Shown: piece after piece, positions 9,501-17,312 of the stretch
Layout of the letters: each line of letters starts with the position of its first letter
Position numbering within the stretch: the stretch's first letter is position 1
NCBI RefSeq assembly: GCF_003172915.1
Contig: NZ_QGKU01000030.1
Span: forward strand, 59,644 to 123,643
Reading direction: 5' to 3'
DNA length: 64,000 nt
From: Meridianimarinicoccus roseus
Lineage (GTDB): Bacteria; Pseudomonadota; Alphaproteobacteria; Rhodobacterales; Rhodobacteraceae
Notes under the pieces: model-generated
The model's database searches: none
Told to the model about the DNA's origin: nothing
What the model saw: only the letters and a program-made list of their open reading frames with translations
Program-made: the position numbers and the translations under genes

Positions 9501-9915
9501 GGACCGGCGCGGTCCGATGCTGCAGGCCACCGAGGCCGCGTTCCGGCAGATGACAGGCGGCGAGTGGCCCCGGCTTGAGGCTCAGCCCACCGGCAGCGGC
9601 GAGCGGCTGGTGGGGATACGCAATGGCGCGGCGGTTCCCGCCGATGCCATGTCCACCGGCACGCGCGGGCAGCTTTACCTCGCGCTGCGCGTGGCCGGGC
9701 ATGCGGATTTCACCGACCGGTTTGGCCCGCTGCCGTTCCTGACCGACGATATCCTTGAAACCTTCGACGACGACCGCGCGGCGGCGGCGCTGCGGCTTGC
9801 GGCCGAGATGGGGCGGATGGGGCAGGCGATCCTGTTCACGCATCACCGCCACCTCGTGCAGATGGCTGAGGACGAGATCCCCGGCCTGCGCATCATCGAC
9901 CTTCAGGCAAACTGA
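6514..9915 (+). CDS. SbcC/YhaN-like coiled-coil AAA ATPase
   Basis: A 1133-residue SMC/Rad50-type protein. The N-terminal ATPase lobe has the Walker A motif YGPNEAGKSTALHAW at about residues 30-45. A very long Ala/Arg/Glu-rich coiled-coil interior follows (about 180-1000). The C-terminal lobe carries a signature-like MSTGTRGQLYLALRVA and the Walker B LPFLTDDILETFDDDRA, followed by ILFTHHRHLV. Size and architecture match the YhaN family rather than classic SbcC, since no zinc-hook CxxC is evident. It works with the overlapping upstream metallophosphoesterase, presumably as a DNA-end processing complex on the nucleoid. Confidence 0.87.
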   Translation: MRLRTLDLIRYGRFTDRTLDFGPAGDGPDVAIVYGPNEAGKSTALHAWLDLLFEMPLQHRYAFQHARKDMLIGATLETADGPLTLRRTGQRTGSLTDARGRAVDERRLEVLLHGLDRDAYRTRFSLDDRVLREGGEEIAKAQGDLGQLLYAGSSGLSGFAETLRQAQEEIDGFHKPRGRSTVLAEARNTLRGIEDRLDAARLDPRRFDALQAEAAAADAALAEAGAKRDYAKRALRLREAADARRDLSREIDVLTDRLADHPAGPDLPPEAAARLAQALEALTVAREGRARADEALADAERRRADQTPDPDGLRIGALLAELEDVPFGDGQTLVMRATAADADLGNRRAERDRLRTSVRMLAERLAGPEADPAHVVLARDVMSAIRDAALDLRAARTGRDEARRTLAAARDGLGPSEVMPDGSEALADALAALDSLRLDPEALAATARDAALAADLAAAGLPSGWDVLTEAGLPTAAELRAAEQAVQAAAAEVAKADGAAADAAEALAAQTAALEAETGLGDVVTDADIAASRAARDRLWSTHRGALDAASADAFAEAMAQDDAARDRHGASREARAHRARMEAEVHLLRERLARRTDAAQAARAAQETPLGAAAQLAGRLGLDPSVSPAVFAERREALIAAAGARLAAEAAQADHARALDASNAALRAVAGAVREVGGTVSAMPDGLPAARRLRSDLDERRARIASRQEAAGVVRKLEAAEARCAAAVTDAEAALTRLTAGLWCAGLSGEALLRLYDDLAELGEQHAALGELERRVARMQDALDAFDTRAGDLIAALGDEARGASVAGLLRAARDRAAAAGAADRAIAAAQRDAAAAREEQKRLDRKIASAIDRRDAVFAGQDSVPGEDPEAALARLLARDELRAQIASLSKERTALAEWHDPAALAEEEAQDDPVRTEALTDTVKEAEAARDHALGRRAEARAALDVALNGEGGVDLAQERAAVLEELREAARRAALTRIGLVAAAGALRRLREDRRGPMLQATEAAFRQMTGGEWPRLEAQPTGSGERLVGIRNGAAVPADAMSTGTRGQLYLALRVAGHADFTDRFGPLPFLTDDILETFDDDRAAAALRLAAEMGRMGQAILFTHHRHLVQMAEDEIPGLRIIDLQAN

Positions 9916-9931
9916 GCCGACCCGCCACGCC

Positions 9932-9948
9932 GCCGAACGCGGTTCGGC
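9932..9948. terminator. Stem-loop between convergent genes
   Basis: Perfect 7-bp inverted repeat (GCCGAAC/GTTCGGC) with a 3-nt loop, placed between the ends of the YhaN-like gene and the convergent lyxose isomerase gene. No T-run follows on either strand, so it is only a possible bidirectional stop. Confidence 0.35.
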
Positions 9949-9999
9949 CCTCGTCCACCTGCAGGCCCGCCGCGGCGCGCGCCGGGCGGTGGCGCACGC

Positions 10000-10665
10000 C
10001 TAGTAATCCGATACCAGCAGGTGACGCGGGGCCGTGTCCTCTTCGATAGTGGAAAAACGGCCGATCGGGTCGCGGAACACGTTGTCGGTCCGGTCGTCAT
10101 TGACGGTGGACACCTCTCCGATCAGGCAATCGGACCCTTCGGCCCAGAACGCGTGCCAGATGCCGGGCATGAGCGTGACGCTTTCGCCGGGTTTCAGACG
10201 CAGCCGCCCCCCGGCATCGAGGTGCCGCATCACGCCGTCGCAGGGCACCGTGACGGGCGCTGCGGGGTCGATGCCGCCTTCCGCGTCCGGGGCGAAAAGT
10301 TCGATCACAAGGTCACCGCCGCCCCGGTTGATGATGTCCTCGGCTTTCAGATCGTGGCGGTGCATGGGCGACAGCTGATCACGGCGCGAGATCATGATCT
10401 TCTCGGCATAGAGCATCCCACGCCCCTTTCCGAGATCGTCGAGCGTGCCGTTGCGGGTGGTGAACAGGAACAGCCCCATTTCGTCGAAGCGGCCCGCGCC
10501 GTAATCGGTGATGTCCCAGCCCAGCCCGCGACTGCGGATCGTGTCCGCCTGCGGCGCGCGGATCTCGTCGGGGCTCCAGTAGGCGAAGGGCGGCATGACA
10601 TAGCCGAAGCTGCGGATGAAGGCATCGCCCGCGGCGATTATGTCGTTGATCTCAGTACGTTTCAT
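10000..10665 (-). CDS. D-lyxose/D-mannose-type sugar isomerase
   Basis: A 221-residue cupin-fold enzyme of the D-lyxose ketol-isomerase family (formerly DUF1498), which interconverts D-lyxose and D-xylulose and often also D-mannose and D-fructose. Recognisable segments are FAYWSPDEI near residue 30, SPMHRHDLKAEDIINRGGGD with the metal-ligand histidines, and LMPGIWHAFWAEGSDCLIGE. The start at 10665 was chosen because the product then begins MKRTEINDIIAAGDAF and has an upstream AAAGG; the frame extends to 10797 but the extra residues look non-coding. No sugar transporter or kinase lies beside it. The enzyme is probably cytosolic. Confidence 0.83.
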   Translation of the reverse strand: MKRTEINDIIAAGDAFIRSFGYVMPPFAYWSPDEIRAPQADTIRSRGLGWDITDYGAGRFDEMGLFLFTTRNGTLDDLGKGRGMLYAEKIMISRRDQLSPMHRHDLKAEDIINRGGGDLVIELFAPDAEGGIDPAAPVTVPCDGVMRHLDAGGRLRLKPGESVTLMPGIWHAFWAEGSDCLIGEVSTVNDDRTDNVFRDPIGRFSTIEEDTAPRHLLVSDY

Positions 10666-11118
10666 GGTGCCTTTCCGTAGTGCGAGATGCGGTTTGCGCC
10701 GGGGCGCACAGCCCGCCGTCGCCGCACCGCATTTTGTCGCGGCGATGGCGGTTATCGTCAAGGTGTCGTCACCGGGCCTGCGCCGGCGGCGGGTCATCCT
10801 TTCGGTGGGCGATCCTTCGCGCGGAGCCTATCGCCGCCGTGAAGCCGTGTCACCTGCATCAACACCGTCAAACGGAAAGCCGCGCCGCCGGGCCCTTTCG
10901 CGCTGATTGGCGCCCGGACGGTTGCGCATCTGGGGCGGGTTGGCGATGACGGCACCTCCGCGCCGCGGCGGTTGCGGCCGGCTGGGCGCGTCCGACCGCG
11001 AAGCAGGGGAGACGGACGGACTCGCGGCGTATGAATCGCATATGATTCCCATATGACTCCCGTATGAGTCTTGGAGGAGCGCCGCGCGCATGTGAGCCGC
11101 CGTCGGGGCGTGGCGGGA
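10666..11118. other. 453-nt gap with a GANTC tandem repeat
   Basis: This space holds no convincing gene. It is the leader of the isomerase gene on the minus strand and the 3' flank of the pentapeptide gene. The only structured element I see is the four-copy 11-bp repeat at 11029-11072, described separately. Confidence 0.6.
11029..11072. repeat. Four tandem 11-bp repeats, each with a GANTC site
   Basis: Units are 11029-11039, 11040-11050, 11051-11061 and 11062-11072, consensus RTATGANTCCC with no gaps. The variable base gives GAATC, GATTC, GACTC and GAGTC in order, so each GANTC form occurs once. GANTC is the target of the alphaproteobacterial cell-cycle methylase CcrM. The 11-bp period places every site on about the same face of the helix. 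The array lies about 365 bp upstream of the isomerase start and 47 bp beyond the end of the pentapeptide gene. Function is unknown. Confidence 0.85.
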
Positions 11119-12870
11119 TCAGTCCGGCGGGCGGTAGCCGATGGCGCGCTTGTGGGCGAGCCATGCGACTTGGAAGTCTGTTTGGTTGAGGCGTTCGGTG
11201 GACCAGTGTTCGAGCGGCGGTTCCCCGGCTGTCAAACCTTCCGGCAGAATGGCGCCGACATCGCCGAACGCCTCCGCAAGGAGGCGGGGCAAGTCGTCAA
11301 GGTCCGTGTCTGGTATCGACAGGTTAACATCCCTAAGACTGGCACCTTGAAGAGTAGCCGGTCTTAGGGAAGTTTTTTCAGAGAACCGCGCCCTGCTGAG
11401 GTCCGCCCCCTCCATCCGCGCCCTGCGGAGGTCCGCCCCCCCCATCCGCGCCTCGTAGAGGTTCGCCCCTTCCATCCGCGCCTCGTAGAGGTCCGCCCCC
11501 TCCATCCGCGCCCTGCGGAGGTCCGCCCCCTCCATCCGCGCCTCGGTGAGGTTCGCCCCCTCAATCCGCGCCCTGCGGAAGTCCGCCCCCTCCATCCGCG
11601 CCTCGGCGAGGTCTGCCCCCTCCAGATGCGCCTCGTAGAGGTTCGCCCCCTCCATCCGCGCCCCGTTGAGGTCCGCCCCCTCCATCCGCGCCCCGCTGAG
11701 GTCCGCCCCCTCCAGATGCACCCCGGCGAGAAGGGCGCGGGCGAGGTTCAGGTTGGAGAGGTCGGCGGCTTGCAGGTTGGTCTTGCGCAGGTCGAGGCGG
11801 TAGGGCTCGTTGCTCTGGCGGTGTTTGCGCTTCTGTTCCAGAGCGCGCTGGTGGTCGCTGCGGCGGCCGATGACCTCCATCGCGGCATCAATGTCGGCGC
11901 GAGGAGCGTCGTCCGCTTGCAGACGCCCGATCCAAGCTTGCCTGTCGGCGCGTCGGGTTTTCAGATCCTCGGCGCGCTTTTTCAGCACCTCATCACTTGG
12001 GTCTTCGCGGTAGTCCGGCCACGGGTCGAGCGGGTTCGGCTGCGCGCCGCTGGCCGGGGCGTTCTGGCGGATGTAGGCGCAGAGGATTTCCATCACGCGC
12101 ACATGGTCGCGGTCGCTGTCCTGCGCGATGCGTTCGAGGGCGTAGATCGCGCCGAGGCGGACTTCGATGTTGGGAACGGTCTGGGTGATGTTCTGCCAAT
12201 CGGCGACATGAGTCACCCCGACGGTTTCGTAGGACTCTCGCGTTCCCTTCCATTCGAAAATCGAGTCAGGTTGATCGTTCTCATCCGTGAACCTGACCGT
12301 ACGACCGAGGCGGTTCACCTCTTTCTGCGCGCCGAGGCCCTCCACCGCCTTGTTGATCAGGTCGGTGGTCAGGTTTTCCTCGGCGGTGCGGGTCTGGCGT
12401 TCGGTCGCGTAGGTCCGGATGATGGCGAGCGGGGCTGCGAGCAGACCGCCGAGCGCGGTGATCAGTCCGACCAGCCCGAGGACATACCAGCGGAGCGAGT
12501 CGTTCGGATCGGCGTTGAGCAAATCGCCGGTCACATCGAAGATCCCGAAGAGCAGGGTAATCGTGCGCCAGAAGAGCGCGCCCCAGACGGGGACGAGCAC
12601 CAAGGCGCATACGAGCAGTGCAAAGAACCACCACGGCTGACGCCCCCGGCAGGACGCGACGAATTTCAGGACTGGTGCGAAGCCCGCCGCGATGCGTGTC
12701 GCAGCTTCCTTCGAGAGTTGACGGTGGACCTTTGCATCCGACACCACGGTTGCCGCGAGCAGGAGGGCAAGCGTGCCACCGAGGCTGGCGGCGAGGGCAG
12801 CGAGCGCGGTCACCGGGCCACTACCGCGCGGTTCGGAAGCGATGGGTTGAATAGGGGGTGCCGGGGGCAT
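11119..12870 (-). CDS. Membrane-anchored pentapeptide-repeat protein
   Basis: A 583-residue protein. Residues about 18-42, 80-105 and 130-150 are hydrophobic membrane segments. They are followed by a conserved cytosolic module (RTAEENLTTDLINKAVEGLG and, near residue 235, IEVRLGAIYALERIAQDSDR) common in alphaproteobacterial proteins of this type. A charged linker leads to a long right-handed beta-helix of pentapeptide repeats (about 365-505), mostly two pentapeptides per ten residues of the pattern ADLRRARMEG. The C-terminal 75 residues are non-repetitive. Biochemical role is unknown; similar beta-helices mimic DNA or act as scaffolds. It stands alone, divergent from yajC. Confidence 0.82.
   Translation of the reverse strand: MPPAPPIQPIASEPRGSGPVTALAALAASLGGTLALLLAATVVSDAKVHRQLSKEAATRIAAGFAPVLKFVASCRGRQPWWFFALLVCALVLVPVWGALFWRTITLLFGIFDVTGDLLNADPNDSLRWYVLGLVGLITALGGLLAAPLAIIRTYATERQTRTAEENLTTDLINKAVEGLGAQKEVNRLGRTVRFTDENDQPDSIFEWKGTRESYETVGVTHVADWQNITQTVPNIEVRLGAIYALERIAQDSDRDHVRVMEILCAYIRQNAPASGAQPNPLDPWPDYREDPSDEVLKKRAEDLKTRRADRQAWIGRLQADDAPRADIDAAMEVIGRRSDHQRALEQKRKHRQSNEPYRLDLRKTNLQAADLSNLNLARALLAGVHLEGADLSGARMEGADLNGARMEGANLYEAHLEGADLAEARMEGADFRRARIEGANLTEARMEGADLRRARMEGADLYEARMEGANLYEARMGGADLRRARMEGADLSRARFSEKTSLRPATLQGASLRDVNLSIPDTDLDDLPRLLAEAFGDVGAILPEGLTAGEPPLEHWSTERLNQTDFQVAWLAHKRAIGYRPPD
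11401..11730 (-). repeat. 30-bp in-frame tandem repeat inside the pentapeptide gene
   Basis: Eleven consecutive 30-bp units begin at 11401, 11431, 11461 and so on to 11701, each encoding two pentapeptides. Units are nearly identical at the DNA level (many share the core TCCATCCGCGCC on the + strand, including at third codon positions). This points to recent duplication or gene conversion rather than selection on protein alone, and copy number may vary between strains. Confidence 0.9.
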
Positions 12871-13086
12871 CCCGATGGATAAGATCGCTCAAACGCAGCC
12901 CCTGAAAATCCCATTAACCTTCTTTCAGCGTAGCGAGGCGGTGGCGGGCGCTCAAGGGCGTGCCTATGTGTTGGCGGTGCACGGGCGGGCCTGCTTGCCT
13001 TCGTCCCGGCGGGCGCTTAGGGTCCGCGCCAATTCGCACCCGACACACATGCGGGGCCGCACCGGCCCGCCAGACGAGGATACACG

Positions 13087-13443
13087 ATGCTTTCCACCGC
13101 TGCTTTTGCCGCCGCAACCTTCGCCTTCGCCGCGCCCGCCTTCGCGCAGGCCGGGGGCGACCCAATGGCTGCCTTCACCAGCTTCGTTCCGCTGATCCTG
13201 ATCTTCGCGATCATGTATTTCCTTCTGATCCGTCCGCAGCAGAAGAAGGTCAAGGAACACCAGAAGATGGTGGCCGCGCTGCGCCGGGGCGATCAGGTGG
13301 TCACGCAGGGCGGGCTGATCGGCAAGGTCGTCAAGGTCAAGGACGACGGCGAGCTGGAGGTCGAGCTGGCCGAGAACGTCAAGGTGCGCGTGATCCAGAA
13401 CACCGTCGCCCAGGTGCTGAGCAAGACCGAACCGGCGAAATGA
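13087..13443 (+). CDS. yajC: Preprotein translocase subunit YajC
   Basis: A 118-residue single-pass inner-membrane protein that associates with SecDF at the Sec translocon. The N-terminus looks like a signal peptide (FAFAAPAFAQAGG), followed by the membrane helix FVPLILIFAIMYFLLIRPQQ. The hallmark LIRPQQKK turn and the conserved GDQVVTQGGLIGKV follow. The start has a GAGGAT ribosome site. secD begins 66 bp downstream, so yajC-secD-secF probably form an operon. It is divergent from the pentapeptide gene, leaving 216 bp for promoters. Confidence 0.95.
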   Translation: MLSTAAFAAATFAFAAPAFAQAGGDPMAAFTSFVPLILIFAIMYFLLIRPQQKKVKEHQKMVAALRRGDQVVTQGGLIGKVVKVKDDGELEVELAENVKVRVIQNTVAQVLSKTEPAK

Positions 13444-13448
13444 TAGGC

Positions 13449-13464
13449 GGCCCCCGAGGGGGCC
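13449..13464 (+). other. Stem-loop between yajC and secD
   Basis: GGCCCCC-GA-GGGGGCC forms a strong 7-bp hairpin five bases after the yajC stop. There is no T-run, so it may stabilise the yajC end of the message or attenuate read-through into secD rather than terminate. Confidence 0.4.
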
Positions 13465-13509
13465 TGACCGGGGCGCGATCCGCGCCCCGCTGCACGCCGC
13501 GGAGGGCGC

Positions 13510-15171
13510 ATGCTGCACATACCCACATGGAAACGGGCGTTGATCTGGGCGGTTGTGGCCGCCGGGGTGTTGCTGGCGCTGCCCAACGTGTTCTACTCCC
13601 GGGTGGAGAGCCATAACGACGCCGCCCGCGCGATCGAGCAGTCGGGCGCCACGCCGGAGCGGGAGGCCGCGCTTGCGGGCTGGCCGGGGTTCCTGCCCTC
13701 TGGGCTGGTGAACCTGGGGCTCGACCTTCGGGGCGGCGCGCATCTGCTGGCCGAGGTCCATGTCGAGGACGTCTACGAGGACCGGATGCGCGGGCTGTGG
13801 CCCGATGTGCGCAACGCCCTGCGGGCGGAGCGTGACGCGGTCGGCCCGGTGCGCCGGGTGGACGGGCCCGCGGGCGAGCTGCATGTGAGGCTCGGCAACC
13901 CTGAGGGCATGGCCCGCGCCATGGAGGTCGTGCGCGACCTTGCGCGGCCCATCGTGTCGCTGACCGGTGTGGGCGCGTCGGACATCGAAGTGCGGGGCGA
14001 GGGTGACCTCTTGATCGTCACGCTGTCCGAGGCCGAGCAGCAGGCGACCGACCGCCGCACGATCCAGCAGAGCCTCGAGATCATCCGCCGCCGCGTGGAC
14101 GAGGTCGGCACCCGCGAGCCGACGATCCAGCGACAGGGCGACACGCGCATCCTGATCCAGGTGCCGGGTGTCGGATCAGCGGCCGAACTGAAGGCGCTGA
14201 TCGGCACGACGGCGCGGCTGACCTTCCAGCCGGTGGTCGGACGCACCGACACCGCGGGTGCAGCGCCGGGGGCGGGCAACGTGCTGTTGCCCTCGCTCGA
14301 CGAACAGGGCGTGTTCTACATCATCGAGGACCGGGTCGTGGTATCCGGCGAAGAGTTGACCGACGCCCAGCCCGCCTTCGATCAGAACGGCCGCCCGGCG
14401 GTGAATTTCCGCTTCAACCCGACCGGGGCGCGCAAGTTCGGCGACTACACCGCCGAGAATATCGGCAACCCCTTCGCCATCGTGCTCGACGGCGAGGTGA
14501 TCTCCGCCCCCGTGATCCAGAGCCACATTCCCGGCGGCTCCGGCATCATCACCGGGCGCTTCTCGGTCGAGGAAAGCACGCAGCTTGCGGTTCTGCTGCG
14601 CGCCGGCGCGCTGCCGGCCGAGATGACCTTCCTCGAAGAGCGGACCATCGGCCCGGAACTGGGCCAGGACAGCATCGAGGCGGGCGCGCTGGCCTGCATC
14701 GTGGCCTTCTGCGCGGTGCTGGTGTTCATGGCGCTCAGCTATGGCCTGTTCGGCATCTTCGCCAACATCGCGCTGCTGCTGAACGTGGCGATGATGTTCG
14801 GCCTTCTGTCGATGATCGGCGCGACGCTGACGCTGCCGGGCATCGCCGGGATCGTGCTGACCATCGGCATGGCGGTGGATGCCAACGTGCTGGTGTTCGA
14901 ACGTATCCGCGAGGAAATGCGCACGGCGCGCGGCCCCGCTCGCGCGATCGAACTGGGCTACGAACGGGCGTTGTCCGCGATCCTCGATGCCAATGTCACG
15001 ACGTTTCTGGTCGCTGCGATCCTGTTCACGATGGGCTCCGGCCCGGTGCGCGGCTTCGCGGTAACGCTGGCGCTTGGCATCATCACTTCCGTCTTCACCG
15101 CGATCTACGTGACGCGACTCATCATGGTGACGTGGTTCGACCGCGCGCGCCCCAAAACCATCGAGGTCTGA
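13510..15171 (+). CDS. secD: Protein translocase subunit SecD
   Basis: A 553-residue RND-family membrane protein that uses the proton gradient to pull exported proteins across the inner membrane with SecF. An N-terminal helix (LIWAVVAAGVLLALPNVFY) leads to the conserved LGLDLRGGAHLL, a large periplasmic P1 domain (about 60-370) and five helices at the C-terminus. Those contain GIAGIVLTIGMAVDANVLVF and ERIREE, the proton-relay signature. Length is normal for Rhodobacterales. secF starts 3 bp after its stop. Confidence 0.96.
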   Translation: MLHIPTWKRALIWAVVAAGVLLALPNVFYSRVESHNDAARAIEQSGATPEREAALAGWPGFLPSGLVNLGLDLRGGAHLLAEVHVEDVYEDRMRGLWPDVRNALRAERDAVGPVRRVDGPAGELHVRLGNPEGMARAMEVVRDLARPIVSLTGVGASDIEVRGEGDLLIVTLSEAEQQATDRRTIQQSLEIIRRRVDEVGTREPTIQRQGDTRILIQVPGVGSAAELKALIGTTARLTFQPVVGRTDTAGAAPGAGNVLLPSLDEQGVFYIIEDRVVVSGEELTDAQPAFDQNGRPAVNFRFNPTGARKFGDYTAENIGNPFAIVLDGEVISAPVIQSHIPGGSGIITGRFSVEESTQLAVLLRAGALPAEMTFLEERTIGPELGQDSIEAGALACIVAFCAVLVFMALSYGLFGIFANIALLLNVAMMFGLLSMIGATLTLPGIAGIVLTIGMAVDANVLVFERIREEMRTARGPARAIELGYERALSAILDANVTTFLVAAILFTMGSGPVRGFAVTLALGIITSVFTAIYVTRLIMVTWFDRARPKTIEV

Positions 15172-15174
15172 CCG

Positions 15175-16143
15175 ATGCGCCTGCGCCTTGTTCCGCAAGA
15201 CACGAGTTACGACTTCTTCCGCTACCGGACCATCACCAGCGGCATTTCCATCGTCGCGGTCGTGCTGTCGCTGATCGTCTGGATGGTGATGGGCCTGAAT
15301 TTCGGGATCGACTTCTCGGGCGGCACCACGATCCGGACCGAAAGCCCGGCCGCCGTCGACGTGGGCGCCTACCGGGGCGCGATCGATCCCCTGGGCCTTG
15401 GCGACGTGCGCATCACCGAAGTGTTCGATCCGACGTTCGGGCCCGAACGCAACGTGGCGATGATCCGGCTTCAGGCGCAGGAAGGGCAGGAAAGCGTGTC
15501 CGCCGAAACCATCGCCGAAGTGGAGGCGGCGCTTCAGGCGCTGGACCAGCAACTGACCTTCGCTTCGGTTGAATCGGTCGGCCCCAAGGTGTCGGGTGAA
15601 CTGGTGCGCAGCGCGCTGATCGCTGTCGGCGTCGCCATGCTGCTCATCATGGTCTATATCTGGCTGCGCTTCGAATGGCAGTTCGCCGTGGGCGCGGTGG
15701 CCGCGCTTTTCCATGACGTGATCCTCGCAATCGGGATCTTCTCTGTGCTGCAGATCCGGTTCGATCTGGCGACCATCGCGGCGCTGCTGACGATCATCGG
15801 CTATTCGATCAACGACACGGTGGTGATCTTCGATCGCTTGCGCGAGAACCTGCGCAAGTTCAAGACGATGCCTTTGGTCGACGTGATGAACCTGAGCGTG
15901 AACGAAACCCTGAGCCGCACGGTCATGACCAGCGGCACCACGCTGCTGGCGCTGATCGCGCTGCTGGTGCTGGGCGGAGACGTGATCCGCGGCTTCGTTT
16001 TCGCGATCACCTTCGGGATCGTGGTCGGGACCTATTCGTCGCTCTACGTGGCAAAGAACATCGTGCTGCAACTTGGCGTGAAGCGGGACTGGAGCAAGCC
16101 CGACGCCGAGGCCGGCACGCAGTTCGGCGACGCGGACGCCTGA
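15175..16143 (+). CDS. secF: Protein translocase subunit SecF
   Basis: A 322-residue partner of SecD with the same RND half-transporter plan: helix 1 at about 22-42, then NFGIDFSGGTTI, a short periplasmic domain, and five C-terminal helices. The signature TIIGYSINDTVVIFDRLREN sits at about residue 205. It is only 3 bp from secD, so the two are co-translated. Confidence 0.96.
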   Translation: MRLRLVPQDTSYDFFRYRTITSGISIVAVVLSLIVWMVMGLNFGIDFSGGTTIRTESPAAVDVGAYRGAIDPLGLGDVRITEVFDPTFGPERNVAMIRLQAQEGQESVSAETIAEVEAALQALDQQLTFASVESVGPKVSGELVRSALIAVGVAMLLIMVYIWLRFEWQFAVGAVAALFHDVILAIGIFSVLQIRFDLATIAALLTIIGYSINDTVVIFDRLRENLRKFKTMPLVDVMNLSVNETLSRTVMTSGTTLLALIALLVLGGDVIRGFVFAITFGIVVGTYSSLYVAKNIVLQLGVKRDWSKPDAEAGTQFGDADA

Positions 16144-16174
16144 GCAGCGCCGCCGTACGGAGGGGAGATCTGCA

Positions 16175-16534
16175 ATGCGACTGAACGAGGTGCGGTATTC
16201 GGATGGGCAGCCGGTGGACGGCTACGGGTCCGGCTTCTTCCGGATCGGCGGCAAGGTCGTCAGCGGTGGTCTTCTGGTCGCGCCGGGACGCGATCCGGTC
16301 ACCTGGGGCGGATACGGCGATGCCGCACCGCTGCTGGCGCTGGCGGGCAGTGTGGATGTATTGCTGGTCGGCACCGGGGCCGAGATCGCGCATATACCCG
16401 CAGACCTGCGCGCTGCGCTGGAGGAGACGGGCATCGGGGTCGAGATCATGGCCAGCCCGGCGGCCTGCCGCACCTACAATGTGCTGCTGTCCGAGGGGCG
16501 CCGGATCGGGCTTGCGGCGCGGCCGGTCGCGTGA
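16175..16534 (+). CDS. Mth938-like domain protein
   Basis: A 119-residue protein of the Mth938/NDUFAF3-like fold. The family's core is visible as [24 protein letters not shown] and the C-terminal [19 protein letters not shown]. Mitochondrial relatives help assemble respiratory complex I, but the bacterial role is unknown. It lies 31 bp after secF and before the ccm genes, an arrangement I recall from other Rhodobacterales, and may be transcribed with both. Confidence 0.85.
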   Translation: MRLNEVRYSDGQPVDGYGSGFFRIGGKVVSGGLLVAPGRDPVTWGGYGDAAPLLALAGSVDVLLVGTGAEIAHIPADLRAALEETGIGVEIMASPAACRTYNVLLSEGRRIGLAARPVA

Positions 16535-16625
16535 ACGGCACGCTGCGCGCCCACCGGGTGCCTGCGGGCGCCGCGTGCCAGCCCATCCACATCCACGGTA
16601 TCAATCGCAAACAGGGCGCGGCACC

Positions 16626-17312
16626 GTGCTGAGCGCGGCGAACCTTGCGATTTCGCGCGGCGGCGTGCCGGTGCTGTCCGGGCTGTCCTTCACGCTTGCG
16701 CGCGGCGAGGCGCTGATCCTGCGCGGGCCGAATGGCATCGGCAAGACGACGCTTCTGCGCACGCTGGCCGGGCTTCAGCCGCCGCTTGCGGGGCAGGTCG
16801 CGGCGGGCGAGGACGCGGTCGCCTATGCCGGGCACGCGGACGGTGTGAAACCGACGCTCAGTGTGGCCGAGAACCTTGCCTTCTGGGCCCGCGTATTCGG
16901 ACAGGATGACATCGCACCCGCGCTTGCGGCGTTCGACCTTGCGGGGCTGGAGTCGCGGGCCGCGCAGAACCTGTCGGCCGGCCAGAAGCGGCGGCTTGGG
17001 CTGGCGCGGATGATGGTCACAGGGCGCCCGGTGTGGATGTTCGACGAACCGACCGTATCGCTGGACAGCGCCAGCGTCGCGCTGTTCGCAGCGGCGGTGC
17101 GCGCGCATCTGGCGGCGGGCGGCGCGGCGGTGATGGCGACCCATATCGACCTTGGACTTTCCGAGGCGCGGGTGCTTGAACTGGCGCCGTTCCGGGCCGG
17201 CGCCACGGCCGTGCCTGGCGGGACCGATGACCGGGCGTATGATGGTCAGGGTGCCGGAGCGGCGCGGCGGGGCGCGTTCGACGGCGATGACGATGCGGGG
17301 GCCTTCCTGTGA
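16626..17312 (+). CDS. ccmA: Haem exporter ATP-binding protein CcmA
   Basis: A 228-residue ABC ATPase of the cytochrome c maturation system; it drives release of haem-loaded CcmE with CcmB and CcmC. Walker A is [15 protein letters not shown], the signature is [15 protein letters not shown] and Walker B is [13 protein letters not shown], with the His-loop MATHIDLG. The start is a GTG, since no in-frame ATG gives a sensible N-terminus. The C-terminal tail of about 35 residues (Gly/Asp-rich, ending DDDAGAFL) goes beyond the usual fold. Its stop overlaps the GTG of ccmB by 4 bp. Confidence 0.92.
   Translation: MLSAANLAISRGGVPVLSGLSFTLARGEALILRGPNGIGKTTLLRTLAGLQPPLAGQVAAGEDAVAYAGHADGVKPTLSVAENLAFWARVFGQDDIAPALAAFDLAGLESRAAQNLSAGQKRRLGLARMMVTGRPVWMFDEPTVSLDSASVALFAAAVRAHLAAGGAAVMATHIDLGLSEARVLELAPFRAGATAVPGGTDDRAYDGQGAGAARRGAFDGDDDAGAFL

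Noticed and set aside
11401..11730. CRISPR-like array of 30-bp units
   Set aside because: The units are contiguous without spacers, lie in frame inside the pentapeptide gene and encode ten-residue repeats.
14176..16071. 631-codon minus-strand frame
   Set aside because: Antisense to secD and secF, with His/Asp/Gln-rich composition typical of shadow frames.
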